DNA of 64,000 bases from Isoetes taiwanensis (taxonomy: Eukaryota; Streptophyta; Lycopodiopsida; Isoetales; Isoetaceae). Positions 54,925-64,000 of the stretch are shown in pieces. How positions within the stretch are numbered: position 1 is the first letter of the stretch; each line of letters starts with the position of its first letter. Location of the stretch: positions 8,628,917 through 8,692,916 of the forward strand of contig JAJEKV010000041.1 of assembly GCA_021234155.1 (NCBI GenBank). The letters run 5' to 3'. Under the pieces are notes generated by a model that worked only from the letters and a program-made list of their open reading frames with translations, had not been told where the DNA came from and made no database searches. Both the position numbers and the translations under genes were made by a program.

Positions 54925-56750
54925 AAAACATATATGGCAACCAAGGCATGCGTTTAATTCAAACTTGCAAGATAGATGCATGTCACAAGCACCTAGTTTA
55001 ATACCCTAAGGCCAGGCAATAACGGGTCACAATAACTACTATTCTAGCAAATAATTATGTTTCCCTAAATAGAAGCCTAGATGTTTCTCACAGCAAAATT
55101 ACATTGTACAAATTCCACAAATCATCGCCTTTAGCTAGCATGTAGATAAGCTCCAAAATATGCACGCTCTACCAAAGACATCTTCTTGGATTCTTCGGAC
55201 TGTAAGAACCATAAGGACAATGGTATGCACAACTTAGCAAAGATAGATCACCATGCTAGCTCGGATGCATCAAACATCGGATACAACAAATTTTAACAAC
55301 AAAACTTTGGGAGAAAACAATTTTGGCAAGGGATCGAAAAACATATATGGCAACCAAGGCAATAGTCACCACAATAACTAGAACACATTTGTTACCGCTT
55401 GCCGGCCAAAACTTATAAGCCCACTTAAAAAGATAAAGAAAATTGCATGAAAGAAAATGCATGGCTTCATGGTTCGTGTAAGGTGACTTTTTCTACCATT
55501 GTAATGCAAAACAAGAGGACTTTCACCGACTTGCCCGATCAAACTCCTTTGGATCATCGACGCCATTGTCATTTGACCGCCAAAAATTGGTTAATCTTCT
55601 TTAGCATGCCGCTTTGTAGGCTAGAACATAGTATTCGTGCCAAGAAGATAGCAATGTGTGAGACAAGATTTTAGCCACAATTTGATATCTTCTAACCTTC
55701 TCAAATACGAGAGAAGGATTCTAATGTGAACTAATACGCTTGGGTTCGTAGATATATAGAAAAATCAACTGTAATGTTAAGAATGAACAAAAGAACATAG
55801 ATCGGAAAGATTGTACCAACCACTTGCAATTGGTTGTACCAAAATGCAAAGAAGTCTTTAACAGATTCAAGCATCAAACCCTAAGATGGCAATCATGGAG
55901 CAAGATACTCATAACAATACGACGGGTATGAAGCAAAGCCTATAGTAATTTTGCCGCCTTGTGTCCATAATTGATTTACGCCAATTGAATGCATACAGAG
56001 CGATGGATGGGGAACGACAAAAAAAAAAAAAAACGAAGAAAAAAGGAAATGGTCCCACCATGTGCTATGATGGGACGGCATATAAAGAAAAGAAAAACAT
56101 GAATTGAACCGTTTATGCACCATCTTTCATTAATCCAACTATAACAGGACGTGAATTCTTGTGATGAATATTTGAAACAGATTGAATCAACAAAAAATCT
56201 GCGAAAGAGGCAGAAAATTATCCGTGACCTTCTCCATCTCCGGGGTTCGCGCCCATTTTTGCCAATTTCTCGATTTTCCCCGCCTTAGATTTGTAAAACT
56301 AGACATCTATATATTCAAGAAAACAATTTGGGCCCAATTACATGATATGTATAGTGGACCGCAATTTTAAATTAGACCGTGCACTAAAAACCTAGATCAA
56401 CAATTTTTAAAGTACACCAGACCAAGTTGATGTAGAGATAAGGATGTTTTTGGTGGCCCATTAAATAATAATGGTAGTAATTGTAATTGTTAAATACTCA
56501 GACATACATTAAAATATATCACGCAAGGACCGTAGAAGTGCTTTTATTGACAAACTAAAAATGTCGATTTTGAAGTGAAATGTTCAATAATGGCTCACAA
56601 ATACACGTAACGTAAGATTTTCATCCGCACGTAAGAATTGTCAAACCCCTCTATAATTACAAAATTTTCCGAGTAATACACACTCTTGGCATAGATTGCC
56701 ACCGGAAAGTTACAGGGCAATATCTAAGCTTTATTCCATCTCAGATCAAA
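54925..56750. other. No recognised gene
   Basis: A poly(A) run of 13-14 lies near 56020. Short ORFs only, none with known motifs. ACATATATGGCAACCAAGGCA occurs twice (54926 and 55340). Confidence 0.5.
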
Positions 56751-56756
56751 TTAGTT

Positions 56757-59400
56757 TCAAGAATCCATGTCTCCCATTCCGCCCATGCCATGCCAGTGCT
56801 TGCTTCTCTTCCTTGGGTAGCTCATAGACGATCGCTTCAGAGTAGTAAGCAATGAGGAAACACCGCAAAACGAAAAGAAGATTGGATAGATGAGGAGAAA
56901 GGAATCAAAGAGAGATACTAGAAAAGGATGACCCAAAGACCAACCTCGTCTGATCCACCGGCAGTCCCTCGATGACCTTAACAGATCAATAATGCCAACC
57001 TTTATCATATCCACATATTCACCACGCATCGTAAGACCATCAAGACGCTTATATCATGACATGCCACATCTTCCCACCATTCTAACCTTTTTGTCGCATC
57101 ATAGCCGTAATTCAAGTCCGCTTGCTCAAGAAGCTTTCCAACAATAACAGCTCCTTCAGTCCAAAGATTGGTCGCTATTATATATGTGGGCATGTACAAC
57201 GACACAAACACATAAGGTAACATCCAAGTATATCCATATGAAAGCATTCAAGGCACAACCCACCTTCAACAATTTTGAATAACTGTACACCAACTTTCGA
57301 TCAAAGTTAGGCGCTGGCAATTTCTCTAGTTCACGAGAAGCGTAAAGGAGGGCAACTTCACCACCTAATAAATTTTCAGCCATGATGTTTAGAATCACCC
57401 TGCATTTGAAGTGCATCCAATATTTACCAAAATGCATCCAATCTTCACATACACACTTACGCAACAATTCCCTCTTCCACGCCTACTTTGGTGGCATTAA
57501 GGGCATCATTCACATGATCTTTTTCTCTCCTACTTCGCTTCAACGGCTCCACCAATCTAGGAAATATTCAACCCAAACAATAGTATCTCGTGCTCAAGAT
57601 GGATAACACAAACACTATTTCTATAATACCTTAAGCACAAACACACCTCCCGATAACTTAGCCAAACGCTCTTGTAGTTTCTCCTTATCGTAATCGGTGC
57701 TTTCATTGATCATATCTCCGATCTCTAAATACAAATGGTCATTAGAAGTGCACAAGGTCTAGGTTTTCGAAAAAAAGCATACCGCCACATCTCTCCCCAA
57801 TTGCCTTTTTATCTCCCCGCCCATCTAAAACTATGGTATCATCTTTCGACCGCTGATCTCAGATTTTGACATTGAGAAAATTCTTCAAGACATGAAATTG
57901 AAAGTGGCTCTACAAAGAGCATAGTTTTGCCACTTAGCAATATATGTACCTTCTTTGTCAGTCCCTAGCATCTCCGGGCTTGAACTTCTCCACTTTTAGT
58001 CCAAGATCTTCACCGATCAATTGTATCGGGTATCCAATAACACCTACAAGAAGACTATTGATATACCAAAAATGCTAGGTTAATGACACCGACTGCCCCC
58101 TCACCAAAATTGCAAGGTCTTGCAAGTTGAGTTTTCTGCTTATCGCCAAATCTCGGAGCTTTAATAGCACAAACCTAAAAGGATTCTCGATATTAGACAT
58201 GGCTCCGAACAACCACTCGGGCATTCAAGAACACTTGGATACCTTAAATCCACCACGAAGCTTATTAACAATTAGCGTTGCAAGAGCCTCACTCTCTATA
58301 TCCTCAAAGAACAATAAGTAGTGGTCTTTGCTCCTACAAAAAGTAGGGACGCCATTTCTAAGGTCAATAAAATGTGCTCAAGAGAATACGCGATACGCAT
58401 GCTCATACCTTGAAAACAAACTCAAGCAATGGTACTATAGAGTTCACGATGAATTTTTTTTTTTCATGAATAAGTATAAGAGGGTTCTCCAGTTCTCGTG
58501 GTGAGCACAATTTCAAGCACCAACTCATTGAGATAATGGTAGCATCAAATTGGCATCTCAAAAGACTTACACATTTCGAAGTTTTAGCATTGGTGACGAA
58601 ATATGGAGAAATATATCCTCTGTCCATTTTCATTCCTTTCACGACTTCAAGCTCGTTAAATAAAGTTTTGCCGCCCTAAAGTAGAAAGTTGAAAGTGGTC
58701 GATTATCTTGTCGCATCCATTGTAACATGGTACCGCCCATCCTCGATCCGTAATCCCATTATATCACAATACTTTACCGATACGTTGATAACCCCTTCCT
58801 TCCCAACTTTTTCCATTGCTCGGCAATCAACTCTCCTATCTCCCGCTCACCATTTGCGAGATTGTACCAACCTCAGATATCCACAAGATCGTATTAATCC
58901 AAGGCCATGGAAAAACTTTTCGGATAAGCAACCGCTCTAAGCAAGAACACGTGACCGAGCAATCTCTTCGTGAGGTGCTAATCATTTTGCTCGACTCTTC
59001 GTGTGGTCGACAAATTTCAACCGCCGTTTGATGCCTCGTCTAAGATCCATGGCATTCATGCCGCCAGCCTACAGATTTGCAACCCTCGGCAAATATTGCC
59101 ATGGTAAGAACGGTTGCACATGTCGTACCTAGATTAAACCATTTAAAATCGGTAAGAACATTCGCAATGCAATCAAAATCATAGCACGTAACTACAAAGG
59201 GTAAGCCTCGCACCATCATTGGCTATGGGGCCAAAGATTGATGAGCAAGAAGTTGAACTCTACCCATATCGCCACCGATCCAAAGGTCTCACAAGCTACC
59301 TTCCAGACATGCATCAGAAACTTGATCATAGAGCAACCATTTGGCTATCGCATCTAGTTCTTCTCAAACTATGGCCGTGCCGGTTACCCAGCTTTCCCGA
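56757..59400 (-). pseudogene. Mitochondrial-type chaperonin HSP60 (CPN60) pseudogene with introns
   Basis: HSP60 folds proteins in mitochondria as a large ring. Conserved pieces appear in correct order down the minus strand: DLRRGI near 59030, VGTIS near 58870, [18 protein letters not shown] near 58630-58580, [12 protein letters not shown] near 58480, EALATLIVNKLRGGFK near 58300-58250, VCAIKAPRFGDKQKTQL near 58170, GEDLGLKVEKFKP near 58010, [18 protein letters not shown] near 57700-57650, GGEVALLYASRELEKLPA near 57365-57310, EGAVIVGKLLEQAD near 57155-57115, GEYVDMIKVGIID near 57025-56985 and GMGGMGDMDS at the end. Introns separate the blocks (FK|GTATCC ... TTTTAG|GTTTGTGC). Several frameshifts and lost splice sites, for example in the last exon and after NFDRK, show it is dead. 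The N-terminal limit is uncertain. Confidence 0.88.
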
Positions 59401-59605
59401 CGCCGCTGGCCGATAATCGCCACCGCCAATTTACGTGGTCGAGCCGCTTTTAGCCATCACAAAGATATGCTAAGCATATGCCGGCATATACCTGAATATG
59501 CCCACATACCCACATAAACGAGGGTTTGCCCCCCTAGGGGCAACCCAAAAATATCTCTTATATATATACAATTATATTTGTGTGTAGATGTGTGCAGATA
59601 TTTTG

Positions 59606-59729
59606 ATCTCGGCCGTCCATCTCAGATCTGGACGGCCCACGTGAAGCCCCCAAATAAGCCACCTCAAATGACCCCTTTATTTGGGGCTTTTGATCACGTC
59701 CGTTGAATGTGCAGATCAATGGCCGAGAT
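59606..59729. other. Foldback/MITE-like inverted repeat, 124 bp
   Basis: The outer arms ATCTCGGCC(G/A)... and ...TGGCCGAGAT pair over about 10 bases exactly and then loosely. The inner arms AAGCCCCCAAATAA and TTATTTGGGGCTT pair almost perfectly. The whole segment can fold on itself. It lies just upstream of the chain of captured gene fragments. Confidence 0.65.
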
Positions 59730-60800
59730 TTAGGCACAAATATTTAAGTGCAATCAATGCCATAAGATGGGTTGCAGCAAAAATTAATGGTCCTCTTGTG
59801 AGGTGGCATTAAACCAAAAAAAGGAAAAAAGGTCGGTTTGAAAAAATTCGATTTCTTTGGAACTATTGCGGAGGCTTCAACTCAAGCAGACGATCCCTGT
59901 TTTGTTTATTCAGATCACAGCACTCTTCTATGCACTTTTTGTGGCTATGGCCGCCACGATGCAGCTCCTCGGTCGACCTCTTCGGGCCTGCAGATCCAAC
60001 GAAATGTTGAAACGGTCCTTCCTTAGTTTGCTAAACTATATTTTTCCGCATTGATTTTGGCTCATTTGCTTGTTTCCATATCTCCCTTGGAAGGTTTGGT
60101 GGGTTTTGTAAACAGAAATTTGGGCTTATCCTTTTACACAGAAATGGAAAAGGAAATCGCAGCGGATAGGTCACATTTTCTTGTATGTTCATAGTCCTTC
60201 ATAGCCACCAGAACAATGTCCGGTAGTGTGCATTTTGGTTTTATTCTTGATCTAATATGCTAAGCTTGTCTGTGATTGTAGATTGTTATGGTGATTCCAC
60301 AAGCAACCTAAAGAGGGTAGCTAACAGAAGACACCAGGAGAAGATTGCTCAACAGCTGTGACTGTGCTGCAGAAATAGAAGCAAACCGGTCTCTATGGCA
60401 GCATTTAGAGATGATGGCACTATCAAAGGGCTCGGCAATGCCGCCCCAACTTGTGAAGCTTTTAGAATCAGACAGAAATAGCAAGCTAAACCTCAAACAT
60501 CTTACATCTTCTGCTGGAGCACCATGCGCATCATGAAACAGCGCTGCATGTGTTATAATTGGATCACTTTCAACCCATGCCATCAAACGGTGTTAGGACA
60601 TTGCCTGGGCAAATGAGGTCCACAGATCCGCTTTGGAAGAAGTAGGCTAAAACCCTTTTTTACCGCAGGCGTAAACTTGTGAATTTATCATTTGTCTATT
60701 CACATACTCTTGATTTGGCAATTGGACTCAATAATTGGGCCTTAATTAGCGCGTTGTTTAACATTATAATCCTCTGATCCATGTTGTCGGATCCTTGCAG
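59730..60800. other. Possible exon debris, unrecognised
   Basis: Plus-strand frames at 59857-60054 (VLFIQITALFYALFVAMAAT) and 60345-60536 (QHLEMMALSKGSAMPPQLVK) could be captured exons, since they precede recognisable gene fragments in the same direction. I cannot assign a source. Confidence 0.3.
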
Positions 60801-60977
60801 AAAGGTGGAGAGCTTGTTGTGCTAGTTGCGGGAGCTGCAGGTTTTGTTGGTTCTCACGTTTCACTGGCACTCAAGAAATGTGGAAATGGCATCATAGGTC
60901 TTGATAATTTCAATAGCTGTTACGCTGTTGCTCTTAAAAGAGCTCGAGCAGAGAACCTCAAGAAAGCTGGAATGTAA
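60801..60977 (+). pseudogene. UDP-glucuronate 4-epimerase-like fragment (Rossmann start)
   Basis: After CTTGCAG the frame reads ELVVLVAGAAGFVGSHVSLA with the NAD-binding GxxGxxG (GAAGFVG), then GIIGLDNFNSCYAVALKRAR and LKKAGM, ending at TAA. This matches the start of the catalytic domain of plant GAE enzymes, which supply UDP-galacturonate for pectin. The full enzyme needs about 300 more residues, and none follows. A donor-like GTAAAT overlaps the stop, so the piece may act as an exon in a chimeric transcript. Confidence 0.75.
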
Positions 60978-61515
60978 ATGCCCACGAAACCCTCTTATTG
61001 CTTTCCATCTGGCGTTCTTTGTTAACTAATTTGTGTTCATTTGCTTTTACAGGTCGTGGCAAGTCCTGACACGTCCTGGTAAAAAAATTCAAAGCGTCTA
61101 TAGTGGCAGATTTTAATACCATTCAGTGATTTCTTTGTCTGCGTTCAACAGGGCAAGACAGCAATTTGATGCAGGTTTTGTTTCTTCTGACTGCTTTCTT
61201 CATTTTGCTTTGTCATTGTGGCTACAAGCTTGAAGATCATATGATAGAATGGTGCAGTCAAGTGGGTCGTTAAATCTAATTTTTAGTGTATTCTTAAAGT
61301 TGTCCTTCTATTTGAGCTTTTAGATTCAGATTTCAGTGTTTCCCACTCTCCACATATGCCCCAATTTGATTTTGTCAGGAAGCCCAAGTCAAAGTTGAAG
61401 CGGATGAGGAGGTAATGAGTTATAGAGAGGAATTTTGTGGTTTTGGGCTGCGAATTCATGATGCACAGCTCTGCATTATGATCTGTGTAGGCAATTTGTT
61501 GTAGTGAAAGAAGAT

Positions 61516-62583
61516 ATGAGGGAGGCAAAGGCAGATCATGGCAAGCTTGGCTTTGATAGAAGCAGAGTCCGTATCTTGCTTTGCGATAAGGATCCCAAAA
61601 TGGCAGAGGAAGTGAGCGAACTTCTTCAACACTGTTCATATCAAGGTGCTTTTCTTTCTCTCTCACTTCTTCTTTTTGCGGTTTTCTGGAGCTTTATTAC
61701 TGTTGGTTAGTAGCTATTGTTGTTTGTGGTATCACTTGATTTTGAACTTTATCTTTTCTAGATGATAATAACTGTGGCAAAGAGTGCTCGCCAAGTTGTA
61801 GAGGTTTTGAATTTAAATGGATCAGGGGTGGACATCGTTTTAGCTGAAGTAGAAGTTCCAAAGGGCTTTAAGATGTTAAAGCACGTTATGGAGGAGAAGC
61901 TAAAAAGGATTCCTATTGTCAGTAAGTAATCAGCTTACTTTGCATACTTAATGTCTGAGCAATTTTCCTTAACTCTGGCTTCTGTTATTCCTGTGGCAGT
62001 GATGTCTTGTCATGATGAAATGTCTGTGGTCATGAAGTGCCTATGGTTAGGAGCAGCAGACTACCTTGTAAAGCCGCTGCGGGTCAACGAACTGCTCAAT
62101 TTGTGGACACACATGTGGAGACAGAGGGGCATGGTATGCATGGATTTCTTGACATATATTAGAAAATGCCACAAAGTGGGTGCTTTTTTCGGCTTTGTTT
62201 GTACTAACTTTGGGTAATGTGATAGTTGGGCCTGACAGGCAAAGACTTTTTTGTCTCAGACACTAGTGAATCTAACACTGTCAGCACCAGCACCAACTTG
62301 TTTTCGGATGATAGTAATGACAAGAAGCTTAACATGTCAAATGAATGTGCAAGCTATTATGAACCACAGGTGGGTGCTTTCTGTTGGTTAAATGTGTCTT
62401 ATTGTGCAGTCAGTTATTGTAATGGCTAAATGCATATCATTGCTCTTTTTCTTGATTGGGTGTTATGATTGCATTTTACAGCTCGATTCTGTGTGCCTGA
62501 AGGCTCATAGCTTCTATCGAGACCTTCTGAAGAATATAGACAAGAAGACCTATGCCAGCGATCTTCACTACCCAAAACAAAAG
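61516..62583 (+). pseudogene. TOC1: TOC1/PRR1 pseudo-response regulator fragment, five exons
   Basis: TOC1 is a core clock repressor with an N-terminal pseudo-receiver and a C-terminal CCT domain. Exons: about 61516-61645 (FDRSRVRILLCDKDPK, LLQHCSYQ), 61762-61921 (TVAKSARQVVEVLN, IVLAEVEVPKGFKMLKH), 62000-62133 (MSCHDEMSVVMKCLWLGAAD, YLVKPLRVNELLNLWTHMWR), 62226-62369 (LGLTGKDFF, STSTNLFSDDSNDKK) and 62482-62583. Glu stands at the phospho-acceptor site and Lys in VKPLR is kept, as in the PRR family. The first intron does not join in frame (CAAG|GT to CTAG|ATGATAATAACTG). The CCT domain is absent within the next 0.9 kb, where an AOX exon follows. Likely a captured fragment; a gene with a very long later intron is the alternative. 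Confidence 0.85.
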
Positions 62584-63492
62584 GTGTGCTATTAATGTTA
62601 TTGTCTGTATTTTAAACTTGTAAGTGGTTGTTCATTAGCTATTTCTTTAGCTTTATTTTATAAGCCCATATTGATGCCATTCCACAGTTTGGAATCACAC
62701 GAAATATTAGAGGAAGCTTATTAACAATATACCTTTACTTGTATGTGAACTAGTGGTCCAGGATGAGGCCATTTGGAACGAGAGCCATTTCAAGTCATTG
62801 ACAATTGAGGATCAAATAAGCACTTTATATGCCCTTTTGAAAACTAGCAGCAAAAGTTTACTTTTAAGATGTTCTTGCTGTTTATGTGCAAGAAGTTCCA
62901 TGTTGGGCCATTCCTAACTAGTTTTCGTAGCATCCACGTTATAAGTCTTTTGCATGTGGCAAATAAGGATGTTTGCAACATCAAAGTCAAGTCAAGCAGA
63001 AAGTTGATTCCAGCAATATTGACATTAGAATTGCTTGTCACATTTCCATGTTGAACCTTTAATTGGCCATCTACAAAAACTTAATTGGCTGGGATTGGGT
63101 TAAGCTACAAAATTTGATCTTCTATTTAGCACATTTTGTAACTCAATTGAATAAATGGGCAAAGAATTACTAATCTCTATATGGAGCTTGCTTTCCTTGG
63201 GGTGCAGTTGATAGAACCATTCATTGCAGAATTGAGAAATCAAATTACCTAGATTTTTATGAGAAAGCAGGAGCCACTTCTCTGGCATATCCCTGTTTAT
63301 CTGTTAGAAGTGCTTAGAAGCATTTTCTGTATCGTAGTTCTTCGGAAGGAAATGAACAAGAGCATTTTTTATAAACGATAGATCTTTTTTGGACAATACT
63401 AGGTGTTAAAAAAATCAGGCCAATTTATGTTTTTCCTACTCGCAAGCCTACTCTTTTATGTTAGAAATGTCTGAAATGAGCTATGGCTGCAG
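62584..63492. other. Interval between the TOC1 and AOX pieces; no exon recognised
   Basis: No sequence resembling AOX exons 1-2 or later TOC1 exons is seen. Short ORFs on both strands appear incidental. Confidence 0.5.
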
Positions 63493-63979
63493 GAACGTTA
63501 TGGCTGCAGAGCCATGATGCTTGAGGCAGTAGCTGCAGTTCCAGGAATGGTAAGTGGCATGATTTTGCACTGCAGATCCTTAAGAAAATTTGAGCACAAT
63601 GGAGGATGGATTAAAGTCCTGTTAGAAGAGGCAGGAAATGAAAGAATGCATCTCATGACCTTCATGGAAGTGTCTGAGCCAAAATGGTATGAAAGGGCCC
63701 TTGTGTTTACAACAGGGAGTTTTCTTCAATGCCTACTTCCTGTTGTATTTCGTGTCTCCGCCCATTGCGCATACGATGGTTGGATATCTGGAAGAAGAAG
63801 CCATCTATTCTTATACTCAGTTCTTGAAGGAAATTGACAAGGGCAATGTTGAGAATGTTCCTGCTTCTGCCATAGCAATTGACTACTGGAGGCTACCTGC
63901 TGATGCTACTCTTCGAGATGTGGTTACTGTTGTTCGTGCAGATGAGGCTCACCATAGAGATGTCAACCATTTTGGATCT
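63493..63979 (+). pseudogene. AOX: Alternative oxidase exon 3, with a 2-base deletion
   Basis: AOX is the mitochondrial di-iron oxidase that bypasses complexes III and IV. Visible are [40 protein letters not shown] (iron ligands Glu and E-x-x-H), [20 protein letters not shown] and [17 protein letters not shown] (E-x-x-H). Acceptor CTGCAG and donor GTAAGA bound 487 nt, two fewer than the 489-nt third exon common in plant AOX genes. The missing two bases are at about 63710-63712 (TTTACA-ACAGGGA, where a codon precedes Gln-Gly), shifting the frame. Upstream AOX exons are not seen. The window ends 21 bases later. Confidence 0.9.
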
Positions 63980-64000
63980 GTAAGAAAACAACCGCAAAAT

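Noticed and set aside
60308-60586. 92-codon minus-strand ORF
   Set aside because: No recognised domain, and opposite to the direction of all neighbouring gene fragments; could be chance.

Overview
This window looks like nuclear DNA from a land plant with a large, transposon-filled genome. The plant genes are a soluble inorganic pyrophosphatase, a nuclear-type poly(A) polymerase, pieces of a mitochondrial HSP60, a UDP-glucuronate 4-epimerase, a TOC1/PRR1 clock regulator and an alternative oxidase. They carry GT-AG introns (the poly(A) polymerase has none). A Tcn1-like chromovirus and a tyrosine-recombinase (YR) retroelement suggest a non-seed plant or gymnosperm rather than a typical flowering plant, but I cannot name the species.

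Layout. 0-6.3 kb: a decayed PIF/Harbinger transposon (Myb/SANT-like partner on +, DDE transposase on -) with a second, partial copy of its transposase and downstream sequence. 7.3-13.6 kb: minus-strand material of transposon character, including a Crypton/DUF3504-like recombinase tail, a multi-exon protein with VDF/SDG/GHGKG motifs, and unrecognised exons. 15.6-16.8 kb: an intact eight-exon pyrophosphatase gene. 18.4-20.0 kb: an intact intronless poly(A) polymerase on -. 20.4-22.8 kb: a cluster of strong foldback hairpins. 22.9-29.2 kb: a dead LINE split by a recently inserted, internally deleted Ty1/copia element with 5-bp target duplication.

31.3-39.5 kb holds the most interesting object: a DIRS/PAT/Ngaro-class YR retrotransposon. 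It has a CCHC gag, RT-RNase H, tyrosine recombinase, and split direct repeats in the order A1 ... B1-A2-B2. The same 11-bp sequence lies at both outer ends. RT and recombinase are broken by frameshifts.

39.5-52 kb: a coiled-coil ORF, LINE relics, a MITE, a deleted chromovirus with a complete chromodomain, a 573-bp tandem duplication carrying LINE ORF1 pieces, another LINE, and long simple repeats. 53.9-54.2 kb: a MITE with clear target duplication. 56.7-59.4 kb: an intron-containing HSP60 pseudogene on -. 59.6-64 kb: a foldback element, then fragments of three unrelated genes (epimerase, TOC1, alternative oxidase) in the same orientation with introns kept, which resembles transposon-mediated gene-fragment capture.

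Only the pyrophosphatase and the poly(A) polymerase look like working cellular genes; nearly everything else is transposon sequence or decayed gene copies.
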